DNA of 64,000 bases from Paucilactobacillus hokkaidonensis JCM 18461 (GCF_000829395.1 NZ_AP014680.1:1922001-1986000), one strand, 5' to 3'; shown: positions 36,636 through 46,631, numbered from the stretch's first letter. Translations and numbers: made by a program. The notes: generated by a model from the sequence alone, not told the origin.

Positions 36636-38768
36636 ATGAAGAAGTTACGTGCAATGAAGGATACTAGAACAGGTCTCTTTATGATTCTAGTATTCCTTTT
36701 TTGGCTCAAAACAATCTTCGCCTATTTTGTTGATTTTCGTTTGGGTGCAAGTGGTATTTTTCAATACCTAATTTTATTAATTAATCCCTTAGCGACAACA
36801 ATTTTTTTGTTTGGAATTGCATTTTATTTTAAACGATCCAGATTTTTTTATCCGGTCTTGGGTGGAATATACATTGCTAACACTTTCTTGCTATATTTAA
36901 ACGTAATTTACTTTCGTGAATTTACCGATTTCATGACAGTTGCTACAATGACTGGTTACTCTAAAGTCAATCAAGGACTAAGTGGTAGCTCTCTGGCCTT
37001 AACAAATGTGCATGATGTTTTATATTGGATCGATATAGTCATTATTATTGGTCTAATGCTCTTTAAAAAGATAAAATTTGATCCACGTAGCGTTAACCAT
37101 CGAATGGCTTTTTCACTGACTTCGATCGCCTTTCTGTTATTTGGTATTAATCTGACTTTAGGTGAAATGAACCGACCACAATTGTTAACTCGGACATTTG
37201 ATCGGACCTATATTGTTAAGTATTTAGGCTTAGATGCTTTCACTGCCTACGATGGCATAAAATCTCAGCATACTAATAAATTGCGGGCAAGTGCTACTAA
37301 GTCACAACTGAAAGTAGTCAAGAAATTCACTGATAGCCACTATGCTAGCCCTAAAAAGAGTATGTATGGAATCGCAAAGGGTCGTAATGTTTTTGTCATT
37401 CATTTAGAGAGTTTTCAACAATTCTTGATCAATAAAAAAATTAATGGACAAGAAGTTACTCCGTTCCTGAACTCAATCTATAGTGGTGATAACACCTATT
37501 CATTTGATAACTTCTTCCATCAAGTGGGGCAAGGAAAAACAAGTGACGCTGAAAACTTGCTAGAAACCAGCACCTATGGACTACCACAAGGATCATTGTT
37601 TGCCACGTTAGGTAGTGACAACACTTTTCAGGCTGCTCCCGCAATCTTAAAACAACGAGCTGGCTATACTAGTGCTGTCTTCCACGGAAATGTAGCTAGT
37701 TTTTGGAACCGGAATAATGTTTATAAGAATATGGGCTATCAGTATTTCTTTGATGCTAGTTATTATGATACTTCAGGTGACAAAGCGACCGGATACGGCC
37801 TAAAAGATAAACTATTGTTTAATGATTCAATTAAGTATTTACAACGGCTGCAGCAACCATTTTATGCCAAATACATTACCGTTACGAATCACTTCCCGTA
37901 TGATTTAGATTCAGAAGATATGGATCCTAATTTTAAAACGGTCGATACCGGTACAAAAGCTGTCGATAATTACTTTGTAACTGCTCATTATTTGGATCAA
38001 TCATTACAAGAATTCTTCACTTACCTTAAAAAAGCTGGCTTGTACGACAACTCTATGTTCGTGATCTACGGTGATCATTATGGTATTTCTGATTCCGAGA
38101 ACAAAAAGTTAGCCACAGTCCTAGGTAAAAGTGCTGATAATTGGACTGACTTTGACGATGCTCAGCTACAACGAGTGCCATTGATGTTCTTGATTCCAAA
38201 TTCAGGTGGCAACGGTAAAGTTTATCATCAATATGGTGGTGAAGTGGATGTCTTACCAACTCTCATGCACTTAATGGGAATTAGTTCCAAACGTTACATC
38301 CAATTCGGTACAGATCTATTTTCTAGTCACCATGACCAAGTTGTTGCATTTAGAAATCAAGATTTTGTCACACCAAACTATACTAGTATTTCTGGTGTAA
38401 TTTATAAAAATAGCACCGGCGAAGTCATCAAACCAACTGGAAAATTGAAACAACAATTGGCTAAAGATGCAAAGAAAGTTTCAACCGAATTAGATTTATC
38501 TGATTCATTGAATGAAAAGAACCTACTCCGATTCTATCATCCAAAGGGATTCAAAGCCGTTGATGCTGCTGACTATAATTATTCAAACGGATTAGATCAA
38601 GCTATTGATATTGAAAAGAAACTAAAAACAAAATCAACCAGCATCTACTCTGAGAATAACAACAAGAGCACAACTGATGAGTACAGCACCGATGCGCCAG
38701 AAGCAGGTCATTCAACAACAGAATCCAATAGAATTAAGATTACAAATCCTGATGACAACAAAAACTAA
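36636..38768 (+). CDS. ltaS: LtaS-type lipoteichoic acid synthase (sulfatase family)
   Basis: 710-residue membrane enzyme that polymerises glycerol phosphate from phosphatidylglycerol. Five N-terminal membrane helices (to about residue 180), then an extracellular sulfatase domain. Glu in HLESFQQF (~257), catalytic Thr in GQGKTSDAEN (~300) and Asp-His in YGDHYGISD (~479) match the metal/catalytic set. The C-terminal ~50 residues are Ser/Thr/Asn-rich low-complexity sequence. TGAGGAAC precedes the ATG. Monocistronic. Confidence 0.93.
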   Translation: MKKLRAMKDTRTGLFMILVFLFWLKTIFAYFVDFRLGASGIFQYLILLINPLATTIFLFGIAFYFKRSRFFYPVLGGIYIANTFLLYLNVIYFREFTDFMTVATMTGYSKVNQGLSGSSLALTNVHDVLYWIDIVIIIGLMLFKKIKFDPRSVNHRMAFSLTSIAFLLFGINLTLGEMNRPQLLTRTFDRTYIVKYLGLDAFTAYDGIKSQHTNKLRASATKSQLKVVKKFTDSHYASPKKSMYGIAKGRNVFVIHLESFQQFLINKKINGQEVTPFLNSIYSGDNTYSFDNFFHQVGQGKTSDAENLLETSTYGLPQGSLFATLGSDNTFQAAPAILKQRAGYTSAVFHGNVASFWNRNNVYKNMGYQYFFDASYYDTSGDKATGYGLKDKLLFNDSIKYLQRLQQPFYAKYITVTNHFPYDLDSEDMDPNFKTVDTGTKAVDNYFVTAHYLDQSLQEFFTYLKKAGLYDNSMFVIYGDHYGISDSENKKLATVLGKSADNWTDFDDAQLQRVPLMFLIPNSGGNGKVYHQYGGEVDVLPTLMHLMGISSKRYIQFGTDLFSSHHDQVVAFRNQDFVTPNYTSISGVIYKNSTGEVIKPTGKLKQQLAKDAKKVSTELDLSDSLNEKNLLRFYHPKGFKAVDAADYNYSNGLDQAIDIEKKLKTKSTSIYSENNNKSTTDEYSTDAPEAGHSTTESNRIKITNPDDNKN

Positions 38769-38777
38769 TTAGTAAAC

Positions 38778-38892
38778 TGACACGCTCATAAATTATTATG
38801 AACAGTGTACAAATAGGCATCCTTCATTTTTTGAATCGAAGGATGCCTATTTTTTAGGTAACGCAGCGGTTGTCATAACTACAAGCGTGTTG
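38778..38892. repeat. hairpin repeat element 11 with ltaS terminator
   Basis: The core is a perfect 15-bp stem (38811-38825 with 38838-38852) with a T tail. Outside, GACACGCTCATAAATTATTATGA on the left (not written in full by family consensus) resembles the reverse complement of the right arm, which contains CAACCGCTGCGTTACC as in elements 1 and 3. Weaker member of the family. Confidence 0.55.
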
Positions 38893-39001
38893 TAAAAATA
38901 TTAAATTTATCGATTTTGATAGCACAATCCAGCCTTTCCAACTCTAAATCGATGTGGCATAATTAAGCTTGATTATTATTTTAAGGGGAGTCCAGTTAGT
39001 C

Positions 39002-39667
39002 ATGTACATTGTCAAAGATCGAGATCGGATTTTGAATATTGCCATTACAGCGTTATTGTTCCTTATTATTTTCTCTCTTGCACTAACTAATTCACCTATT
39101 ATGATGACCTTTGATACCCTTATTCAGGACTTCGTTTTAGGATTAAGTTTTAATCATCCATTTTTGAATCATTTACTTTCATTTTTAGGACATCCTGTCA
39201 TGACTGGACTTTATCTAATTATTTTGTGGTTTTTATTATGGGGATTCAAACATAAACTAATTTCTTTCTGGGCTATTTGCACTTACATCAGCGGTGAAAT
39301 TCTATTTTTGATAATCCGTAAAATAGTCGCAAGAGAATTGCCATCTGGCCACCCCCAAAATATTTCTGCTGGTTCTTTTCCTAGTCATCATGTTTTTTCA
39401 CTGATACTAATTTTTATGTTGATTTATATTTGTGCCATGCCGTTTCTAAAGAAACGGTGGCATGTTTGGTTGGCACTAGTTTGTATGTGGCTAATAATTT
39501 TCATATTAGCAATTGCCAGAATTCAATTACATGCCAATTATCCATTTGACACTATTGCTGGAATTTTATTGGCTTATAGTTGGGTTGAAATTTGGGAAAT
39601 CGTTTATTTGAGCTTTTTCGGTAATTTAACAAGAATTCAAGTATTTAGACATTCAGATTTTAATTAA
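39002..39667 (+). CDS. PAP2-family membrane phosphatase
   Basis: 221-residue integral membrane phosphatase with about six helices. Motif KIVARELPSG, motif SFPSHHVFS and motif ARIQLHANYPFDTIAG match the three PAP2 phosphatase motifs. Such enzymes recycle undecaprenyl pyrophosphate or dephosphorylate lipid phosphates. ATG 39002 follows AAGGGGAG; an in-frame TTG further upstream lies before the ribosome site. Monocistronic. Confidence 0.85.
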   Translation: MYIVKDRDRILNIAITALLFLIIFSLALTNSPIMMTFDTLIQDFVLGLSFNHPFLNHLLSFLGHPVMTGLYLIILWFLLWGFKHKLISFWAICTYISGEILFLIIRKIVARELPSGHPQNISAGSFPSHHVFSLILIFMLIYICAMPFLKKRWHVWLALVCMWLIIFILAIARIQLHANYPFDTIAGILLAYSWVEIWEIVYLSFFGNLTRIQVFRHSDFN

Positions 39668-39685
39668 AAAGTTGGATCATAGCGT

Positions 39686-39737
39686 AGGTACCAAAAAACA
39701 TCTACTAAGTTTACAAAGTAGATGTTTTTTGGTGCCT
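39686..39737. terminator. bidirectional terminator between PAP2 and ferredoxin-NADP reductase genes
   Basis: A 21-bp stem with one or two mismatches (39686-39706 with 39717-39737) containing AAAAAACATCTACT and its complement. It serves the two convergent genes. Confidence 0.75.
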
Positions 39738-39743
39738 AAATTA

Positions 39744-40739
39744 TCACTTTTCCAAGTTAATCGAAGTACTATGAATCGGTGCTCGTTTTCCTGGATAAAT
39801 TTGATTAACAACTGAACTGATTGCAGTTGGCGCCTCCCCAAATGCAGTCGCAATCAATTTTACTTTTCCTGGGTAAATTACCCCATCACCAATCGCATAA
39901 ACTCCAGGAACACTGGTTTGCATCTCTGTATTGACCACAATATCATGCCGCTTCTCTTCAAAATCAAGTGACCAACTGGTTAATGCCTTATTATCTGAGG
40001 TAAAACCGTAGTTAACAATTAAATCATCAACTGTTAAATGCCTTTCGTCATCTGAACGCATTTTTTTTAGTGTTAGATCAAGTGCACCTGCAAAATCCTG
40101 ATCAATTTGTTTCAGTAAGTATGGCACTTCTAGCTTAACACTGGACTGTTTCAACAAAGTCACATCATGTTCCAACCCGCGGAAAGTCTCACGGCGATGC
40201 ATTAAATGAACTTGCTTGGCAATTGGCTCTAGCATTAATGCCATATCAACTGCCGAATCTCCACCACCAGCAATTAGCACCCGGTGATCGCGAAAATCTT
40301 CTTTATGAGTAACAAAATAAAATAATTGTTTATTTTCAAATTGAGCCACATTCTCAACCGCCAATTTTCGGGGTGAAAATGCACCATTTCCAAGTGCAAT
40401 AATGACAGTTTTGGAATATGAAACTCGTTTATCAGTTACAATTTTAAAGCTATTTTCTTCTTTAATGACATCGGTCACAGTTTCACCAAGGAACGTATCA
40501 ATTGGTGCCTCTTGCATTTGATGATATAACTGATCAATCATTTGGTTGGCTTGAATATTAGGTAACCCAGCAATGTCTAATATTGTTTTTTCTGGATATA
40601 ATGCATTTACTTGTCCGCCTAATTGCGGCAAACTCTCGATTAGTTGTGCCTTAACTTCGCGTAACCCGGCATAAAAAGCAGCAAACATTCCGGCAGGCCC
40701 ACCGCCGACAATCGTAACATCGTATATTTGATCTTTCAT
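39744..40739 (-). CDS. ferredoxin--NADP(+) reductase, thioredoxin-reductase-like type
   Basis: 331-residue FAD/NADPH oxidoreductase of the YumC type. FAD motif VGGGPAGMFAAFYAG at the N-terminus, NADPH motif IAGGGDSAVDMAL in the middle, and C-terminal GDGVIYPGKVKLIATAFGEA. The CxxC redox pair of true thioredoxin reductases is absent, hence the ferredoxin/flavodoxin reductase call. The ATG at 40739 follows AAGGAAGG; a TTG three codons upstream is less likely. Confidence 0.88.
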   Translation of the reverse strand: MKDQIYDVTIVGGGPAGMFAAFYAGLREVKAQLIESLPQLGGQVNALYPEKTILDIAGLPNIQANQMIDQLYHQMQEAPIDTFLGETVTDVIKEENSFKIVTDKRVSYSKTVIIALGNGAFSPRKLAVENVAQFENKQLFYFVTHKEDFRDHRVLIAGGGDSAVDMALMLEPIAKQVHLMHRRETFRGLEHDVTLLKQSSVKLEVPYLLKQIDQDFAGALDLTLKKMRSDDERHLTVDDLIVNYGFTSDNKALTSWSLDFEEKRHDIVVNTEMQTSVPGVYAIGDGVIYPGKVKLIATAFGEAPTAISSVVNQIYPGKRAPIHSTSINLEK

Positions 40740-40914
40740 TTTCAACAACCTTCCTTTTCAGTTGAATTTATCTTACACTATTCAGATTTAATTATCATTT
40801 GTTTGTATTCAAAAAAATATCAATTAAATTCTGGATATGATTTGTCTTTTAAGTCTTGGTCAGCTATGATTGAGTAGTGATAAGGCTTTCATAAAATCTA
40901 TTGGAGGTAATTTG

Positions 40915-41871
40915 ATGGCAACAAAGAAAATGATTCTTGATTTAGATACTGGGATTGATGATGCACTGGCAATTGCGTATGCATTGGCTGCTCCTGACGT
41001 TGATTTGCTTGGAATTGTTAGTTCATATGGTAACTGCTTAATTGAACAAGCAGGAGCTAACAGTCTGAAACTACTGGAACTTTTAGGTGCAACCGATGTA
41101 CCAGTATACTTAGGTCTCAGTCATTCCAGCACAACAGATCATTTTGACGTAATGCAAGTAAGCAAGGATATTCACGGTAATAACGGAATTGGTGAAGTTA
41201 AACTTCCCGCCGCTAAACGACCACTTGAAAGTAAAACTGGTGTTGACTTCATTATTGAAGCAGCTCATGAATATGCCGAAAACTTGATTTTTGTACCAAC
41301 CGGCCCAATGACTAACTTAGACGCTGCATTAGCTAAAGATCCTGAAATTGCTCATTTAATTGGCAATGTTACCTTCATGGGTGGTGCTTTAACCGTTGAA
41401 GGAAATGTTACTCCATTCGCTGAAGCAAACATTAATCAAGATCCACAAGCTGCTGATCGTGTTTTACGCAGTGACTTACAAATTACTATGGTTGGCTTGG
41501 ATGTTACGTTGCGCACATTGCTAACTAAAGCAGAAACACAAGTATGGCGTAATTTAGGTACAGCTGCAGGAAAAGCATATGCCGATATTACCGATTTTTA
41601 TATTGACGCTTATTACAACTTAGGCATCGATAAAACTGGCTGTGCGATCCATGATCCATTATCTGTCGGTGTTGCCTTAGATCCATCATTTGTTAAAACA
41701 ATTGATCTAAACATGAAGGTCACATATGATGATAATAATTATGGCCGTACAATCGGTGACAATGCTCGCTTGAACGATCCAACTACCAATGTAAAGGTAG
41801 CCGTTGATGTTGATAAAGATCGCTATCTAAGTGTCTTTATGAACTACTTGACCACATTATTCAAGAAATAA
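40915..41871 (+). CDS. nucleoside hydrolase (inosine-uridine type)
   Basis: 318-residue ribonucleoside hydrolase that frees base from ribose. The calcium site ILDLDTGIDDALA is at residues 7-19, with VPTGPMTNLDAAL and the C-terminal CAIHDPLSVGVAL histidine motif. GGAGG precedes the ATG at 40915; a farther in-frame ATG lies upstream of it. Monocistronic, for nucleoside salvage; exact substrate not decided. Confidence 0.88.
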   Translation: MATKKMILDLDTGIDDALAIAYALAAPDVDLLGIVSSYGNCLIEQAGANSLKLLELLGATDVPVYLGLSHSSTTDHFDVMQVSKDIHGNNGIGEVKLPAAKRPLESKTGVDFIIEAAHEYAENLIFVPTGPMTNLDAALAKDPEIAHLIGNVTFMGGALTVEGNVTPFAEANINQDPQAADRVLRSDLQITMVGLDVTLRTLLTKAETQVWRNLGTAAGKAYADITDFYIDAYYNLGIDKTGCAIHDPLSVGVALDPSFVKTIDLNMKVTYDDNNYGRTIGDNARLNDPTTNVKVAVDVDKDRYLSVFMNYLTTLFKK

Positions 41872-41920
41872 AAATTTGCTTTTTATCGCCAAATAACTTA
41901 TATTGGCTATGAATCAATAT

Positions 41921-41998
41921 TACATCTGGGGTGCCATTCGGCTGAGATATACCCATTGAACCTGCTCTGGTTAGTACCAGCGAAGGGAGATAATTAGT
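41921..41998 (+). promoter_or_regulatory. TPP riboswitch (THI box)
   Basis: Contains the conserved GGGGTGCC, CTGAGA, ACCC, GAACCTGCTCTGG and TTAGTACCAGCGAAGGGA elements in order. It lies upstream of ykoEDC with a terminator directly after, so thiamine pyrophosphate would stop transcription. Confidence 0.95.
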
Positions 41999-42024
41999 CA
42001 ATCAATTCGATTAACGATTAGTGA

Positions 42025-42055
42025 ACGTCTCTCCTTTTTTGGAGAGGCGTTTTTT
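42025..42055 (+). terminator. expression-platform terminator of the TPP riboswitch
   Basis: ACGTCTCTCC (42025-42034) pairs with GGAGAGGCGT (42041-42050), followed by a run of T. Confidence 0.85.
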
Positions 42056-42099
42056 ACTCCAATTTGTAATTTGATAAAAAATTTTTGGAGGTTGATTAT

Positions 42100-42663
42100 A
42101 TGAATCAACGAGCACACTGGCACGTCCGCGACATTATTTTACTTGCACTAATTGGAATTTTATTTGGTGCCATTTTCCTAGGTACCAATTTTATTTACGA
42201 CGGGCTAACTGTCGCACTTACACCAATTGGGCTAGCCCCAATGGCAAATGATTTGTCCATGGGGATTTGGATTATGGCTGGTCCACTAGCTGGTTTTATG
42301 CTAAGAATTCCAGGAGCTGGATTCTTGGGTGAATTTCTAGCCGCCATCGGTGAAATGTTTTTCGGTGGCCAATGGGGTGCCTCAACCCTAATTTCAGGGG
42401 CCGTTCAAGGGGTTGCAATTGAACTCGGATTTACTTTGACTGGCTACAAATTTTATAACTGGTTGACATTAACGCTATCAACGTTAACTTCCACAATAAT
42501 TACTTTTGGTTGGGATATGTTCCGTAATGGCTATGCAGCCTTTTCTCCCAAATTATTAATTCTTTTATTCATCGTCAGATTTATTTCCATTTTCTTCTTT
42601 GGTGGTATTCTTGTTAAGTTAATTACTAATTTATTGGAACGTAGCCACGTATTAAATCGCTAA
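42100..42663 (+). CDS. ykoE: HMP/thiamine ECF transporter substrate-binding subunit
   Basis: 187-residue membrane S-component of the YkoE family with about five helices; the region IPGAGFLGEFLAAIGEMFFGGQWG (in two parts) is characteristic. It binds a thiamine precursor, probably hydroxymethylpyrimidine, or thiamine. GGAGG precedes the ATG at 42100. First gene of ykoEDC, under the TPP riboswitch. Confidence 0.9.
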   Translation: MNQRAHWHVRDIILLALIGILFGAIFLGTNFIYDGLTVALTPIGLAPMANDLSMGIWIMAGPLAGFMLRIPGAGFLGEFLAAIGEMFFGGQWGASTLISGAVQGVAIELGFTLTGYKFYNWLTLTLSTLTSTIITFGWDMFRNGYAAFSPKLLILLFIVRFISIFFFGGILVKLITNLLERSHVLNR

Positions 42664-42672
42664 GAGGACACT

Positions 42673-44082
42673 ATGCAAACACTCAATGTTAACAACCTTA
42701 CATTTGAATACCAGCCTGATAGCGTCATTTTTCAAGATGTGAACATTCAATTTCCACTCCACAAATTTAGTTTATTGATCGGTCCATCTGGGAGTGGTAA
42801 ATCAACCCTTTTGAAAATCATTGCTGGACTATACCCACAATTTGGTGGACGGTTAACTGGAGGTCAGCTATCCATGGATGGCATCGATTTTACTGATTGG
42901 AATAGTCACAAAGTTGCCATGCTTTTTCAAAATCCAAACCAACAATTTACTATGGATACGCCCAAAAACGAACTAATTTTTGTGCTAGAAAATTTACAAG
43001 TGCCACCCAGCGAAATGGATGATCAGATATCGGCAGCTTTGAATTTTGTTGATTGTGCTGATTTAGCCGACCGTAATTTTAATACACTCTCCGGTGGTGA
43101 AAAACAAAAAGTAGCGCTTGCTGTTATTGTGGCAATGGATAACGATGTCATTTTATTGGATGAACCTTTTGCCAGTGTTGATCCTGGGGCCCGTGCGCAT
43201 TTACTTGGAAAACTTACTGAGTTACGCGATAAATATCATAAAACCATTATCCTGGCTGAACATGATCTGCACGGTTATCAATCCATTGCCGATGAGGTCT
43301 TCCAAATAACTGCGAATAACGGTCAAATTGTTCCGCTAGAACAAACTGCACGTCAACAATTATTTAACCAGTTTGAAAATGCAACAGATGCAACCAAAAT
43401 TAAATTGCCCAACGGTGCTGATCAACCTGTTATTTCATTGAGTAATCTACAAATAGATCGACAAAATAAAACTTTACTAAAGCAAAAAAGTTTCGCTTTT
43501 TTTCGTGATAAAATCACTCTGATTACAGGTGAAAATGGAATTGGAAAATCGACTCTCTTCAACGGTATTATCAAGTTATTGCCATATCAAGGTAGCATTA
43601 AACTAAATAACAATGATATCAAATCAATCCGTTCTAAAAAGTTGGCACTTCAAGTTGGCTTGGTGTTTCAAGATGCTCAGGATCAATTTTTATCAATTAC
43701 AATGGCAGAAGAAATTGCACTGAGTAAAAAGCATCGTTTAACTGATTATTTTACTGACAAATTAATCAAAGAATCACTTCATCAATTAAATTTGTCAGAT
43801 CACTTAGACCAGGTCGTGTATTCACTTAGCGATGGTCAAAAAAAGAAACTGCAAATTTTATTAATGTTAATCAGGGGTCAATCGATTTTATTATTAGATG
43901 AGCCTCTTAAAGGTCTTGATATTGACTCTTTAACAATTGTATTGAAAATTATTAAACAATCCAGCATCGCACAACATCAAACTATCATCATGATTAGCCA
44001 TCAATTAACTGGTTTGGCTGACTGGATTGATTACCATGTCTCATTTGAACAACAGCAACTCAGCTATCAGGAGGTGTTGTAA
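42673..44082 (+). CDS. ykoD: ECF transporter ATPase with two fused ATPase domains
   Basis: 469 residues: two ABC ATPase domains in one chain. The first has GPSGSGKST (~38-46), NTLSGGEKQK and ILLDEPFASVDPG. The second has TGENGIGKST (~290), YSLSDGQKKK and LLLDEPLKGLD. It powers the YkoEDC importer. The stop shares its last base with the ykoC ATG. Confidence 0.92.
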   Translation: MQTLNVNNLTFEYQPDSVIFQDVNIQFPLHKFSLLIGPSGSGKSTLLKIIAGLYPQFGGRLTGGQLSMDGIDFTDWNSHKVAMLFQNPNQQFTMDTPKNELIFVLENLQVPPSEMDDQISAALNFVDCADLADRNFNTLSGGEKQKVALAVIVAMDNDVILLDEPFASVDPGARAHLLGKLTELRDKYHKTIILAEHDLHGYQSIADEVFQITANNGQIVPLEQTARQQLFNQFENATDATKIKLPNGADQPVISLSNLQIDRQNKTLLKQKSFAFFRDKITLITGENGIGKSTLFNGIIKLLPYQGSIKLNNNDIKSIRSKKLALQVGLVFQDAQDQFLSITMAEEIALSKKHRLTDYFTDKLIKESLHQLNLSDHLDQVVYSLSDGQKKKLQILLMLIRGQSILLLDEPLKGLDIDSLTIVLKIIKQSSIAQHQTIIMISHQLTGLADWIDYHVSFEQQQLSYQEVL

Positions 44083-44735
44083 TGAATTCAAGTATTAAAT
44101 TATTGCTAGTTCTACTAATTTCTTTGGAAGTATCCTTCACTCACAGTCTCAGTGCAAATTTACTTTTAATTGTGTGTGGTTTGATTTACTTAATCGTTCA
44201 TAAAATATCAATCAAGGCGTTATTATTTCTAGCAGTCGTTCCATTACTGCCAGCATTAGGATTATTCGTAACGATTTATTTCTATAGTCCTGGGCAAGAC
44301 CTTCATTTCGCTTTAGTACTATTTACACGGATGTACGTTTACGTTACTGTGGGAGCTGGTTTTACAATGACTAGTAATCCCTTGGCCTTAGCTCTAAGTC
44401 TTGAACAAAACTGGCACCTACCGTCTAAATTTGCTTATGGCTCATTAGCGGCCTTTAACATGTTACCCAAAATTAAAACGGCTATTTTTACAATTCGTAC
44501 AGCCGGATTAATGCGTGGCATTGTTTTATCTTGGTGGTCACCACAATTATATTTTAAAGCCATTCTAGTCGCATTAAATTGGTCCGAAAATTTAGCCCAA
44601 GCGATGATTTCACACGGCTTCGTGGAAGATCAACCAAGAACATTTTATCACCAAATCAAAATAACTATGAGCGATTATAGTTGGTTAATTGGTATTTTGT
44701 TAGTCATCCAACTACCAATTTGGTTATTACCATAG
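44082..44735 (+). CDS. ykoC: ECF transporter transmembrane (T) subunit
   Basis: 217-residue membrane coupling subunit of the CbiQ/EcfT type, with about five helices and the ATPase-coupling segment RTAGLMRGI. Last gene of the operon, overlapping ykoD by one base, with AGGAGGTG ahead of the ATG. Confidence 0.88.
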   Translation: MNSSIKLLLVLLISLEVSFTHSLSANLLLIVCGLIYLIVHKISIKALLFLAVVPLLPALGLFVTIYFYSPGQDLHFALVLFTRMYVYVTVGAGFTMTSNPLALALSLEQNWHLPSKFAYGSLAAFNMLPKIKTAIFTIRTAGLMRGIVLSWWSPQLYFKAILVALNWSENLAQAMISHGFVEDQPRTFYHQIKITMSDYSWLIGILLVIQLPIWLLP

Positions 44736-44793
44736 CATCATAATATCTTTATAAGATTCTGATTGGTACAATAAGATTCAAGGAGGGACCACA

Positions 44794-45123
44794 ATGGAAA
44801 ATAGTACACGTAATAAAATTATTAATGGTTTAAGCTACCTGAGTATATTATTTTTACCTGTTATTTTTCCGCTAATTGTTTGGATTGTCGCTGGAAAGCA
44901 AGCTGATATTCGCCACCACGCAGTCCGTGCCTTTTGGACACAGCTAATCCCTGTAATCCTTGGCATTGGTCAACTTGTTATCGGAGCAATGTATGGCTTT
45001 ATTACTAACGATTTACAGTCAACAAGTTGGTTGTTCATTGGCATGCTCGCGATTGTTGTTCTGATCTCAGTTATATTATTTTTATATAATATTGTTAAAG
45101 CAATTCAGGTCTTTATTGCTTAA
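44794..45123 (+). CDS. DUF4870-like small membrane protein
   Basis: 109 residues with three hydrophobic helices (about 15-31, 47-68, 78-105). The arrangement LPVIFPLIVWIVAGKQADIRHHAVRAFW is typical of DUF4870 proteins, whose function is unknown. AAGGAGG precedes the ATG. It may be read from its own weak promoter, since 58 bp separate it from ykoC. Confidence 0.75.
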   Translation: MENSTRNKIINGLSYLSILFLPVIFPLIVWIVAGKQADIRHHAVRAFWTQLIPVILGIGQLVIGAMYGFITNDLQSTSWLFIGMLAIVVLISVILFLYNIVKAIQVFIA

Positions 45124-45153
45124 AATAGTTGTACTTTAACTTTTTGATAGATT

Positions 45154-45275
45154 AAATGTGTTCGCGACCACAGAAGTTTCCGTGTAACATAAAAATAGCT
45201 CTGGCGTGGTTAAGTTCAACCATGTCAGAGCTATTTTTACATTATGCTACGACCTCTTAACGTGGTCGCTCACTA
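45154..45275. repeat. hairpin repeat element 5 with terminator core
   Basis: The core is a 21-bp stem with two G-U pairs (45191-45211 with 45218-45238) flanked by A/T runs. The outer arms share GCGACCAC on opposite strands (AATGTGTTCGCGACCAC on the left). The minus-strand arm TAGTGAGCGACCACG begins in the gshA stop codon. It separates the convergent DUF4870 and gshA genes. Confidence 0.75.
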
Positions 45276-46631
45276 TTTTGGTTCCCAGCTTCCCTTAAAC
45301 AACTGTTCTTTCAAATCATTCGCTGATAATTTTTTCTGTGATTCAAAACCATGAAACGGGTTAATTGATTGTAATGCTGAATTTTGATAACGCTTGGCTC
45401 GCTCTAGTGCGTATTCGCTTAGCGAACCGTCTTTAATATGAGCCGTTAATCTGGCACTTGGCGTAGTTCTTGGATTTTCTACTCGATCTTCCAAATCTTC
45501 TAGTTCTTCTTGATATTCTGGTCCTAGTTGAATTTGATTCGCATATCGTTCTAATCGTGCCAACATTGCTCTAGCACTAGTTTGATACTTACAAACTGCA
45601 TCCGGAGACTCGGTTGCAACCTCTTCATTCATCTGATCAGCACGCAGCAAAACTTTGTTAACTTCCTCTTCGTGCAAAGCTGGTGTCATAATGAAGTAAC
45701 TCGACATTAACCGAATAAAGCGCAATGTATTGGTCCGAACGCCCACAGAACTACTTGGGTCTAAGTCCAGCATACGTAACTCTAGATATTTGACACCTGA
45801 CTTAGCTAAGTCAGCTAACTTTCCATCACCCTTAAATCGAACTGCTCCATGAAATTCATAATCTGAAATTAGAGTTCCATCCTTGGCACCTTGTTTAATG
45901 CGATCAACATATTGCTGCACATTTGTATAATCTCCAGTAAATTTAGTACCAAAGCCATAAGAACTTTGTCGTACGCTTCTAATTGGTGCAGCCGGTCCTG
46001 CATTATTTTCAAAATAATTAGCCTCTGCAATCGGACTAGCTCCAAATAGATATGTAATTAACCAACGGTAGCGCATGAAACCTTGTGCTATTTTTGTGTA
46101 CATATAGTTTTCAAGTTCCGTCTCACTCGCAAATTGATCTTTTAAATGCGGATAAACCATATCAAACACTCGTGGATCAATACTTAAATTAATATGAGCG
46201 CCGCATGGTGTTCCCTCTGAAAAGCCGTGACGTTTCAGCCATTCTTTTAAATAAGCTTCTTTTTCGGGACCCATTTTGGCTAATAGTAATGTCTGTTTAT
46301 CTTTTGGCAATCTAGGTGGCATTGATAATGGCCACAATAATTCTCCGGGTGCCAATGCAGTTCTTAACGCATTGTTGATGCTAAATAAATAGTGCATTGC
46401 ATCCAGTGCATGGGCAGCAGGTGGCGTGACTACTTCAGACATTGTTTCAAGAAAATCGTTAGTTACCCAAGGGTTCGTTCGTTCATCCCCAACTCCAGCA
46501 GGATATGGTTCCTTACTCAAGTCTCCATTTTCGTCTACTCGTTGCATCTCAATTTCCAGGCCCATTGTAAAATCTTGCGTTTTAGCAACTGCCTCATTAT
46601 CAAATATTAATTGGCCAATTTCACTAAACAT
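45273..46631 (-). CDS. gshA: glutamate--cysteine ligase
   Basis: 452-residue gamma-glutamylcysteine synthetase of the Gram-positive GshA/GshAB N-terminal type: TMGLEIEMQRV, GTPCGAHINLSID, NYFENNAGPAAPIRSVRQS and KYLELRMLDLDP motifs. The C-terminal ATP-grasp glutathione synthetase domain found in fused GshF enzymes is absent, so it makes gamma-glutamylcysteine alone unless a gshB lies elsewhere. The ATG at 46631 follows GGAGGTG; a GTG three codons earlier overlaps it. Confidence 0.9.
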   Translation of the reverse strand: MFSEIGQLIFDNEAVAKTQDFTMGLEIEMQRVDENGDLSKEPYPAGVGDERTNPWVTNDFLETMSEVVTPPAAHALDAMHYLFSINNALRTALAPGELLWPLSMPPRLPKDKQTLLLAKMGPEKEAYLKEWLKRHGFSEGTPCGAHINLSIDPRVFDMVYPHLKDQFASETELENYMYTKIAQGFMRYRWLITYLFGASPIAEANYFENNAGPAAPIRSVRQSSYGFGTKFTGDYTNVQQYVDRIKQGAKDGTLISDYEFHGAVRFKGDGKLADLAKSGVKYLELRMLDLDPSSSVGVRTNTLRFIRLMSSYFIMTPALHEEEVNKVLLRADQMNEEVATESPDAVCKYQTSARAMLARLERYANQIQLGPEYQEELEDLEDRVENPRTTPSARLTAHIKDGSLSEYALERAKRYQNSALQSINPFHGFESQKKLSANDLKEQLFKGSWEPK

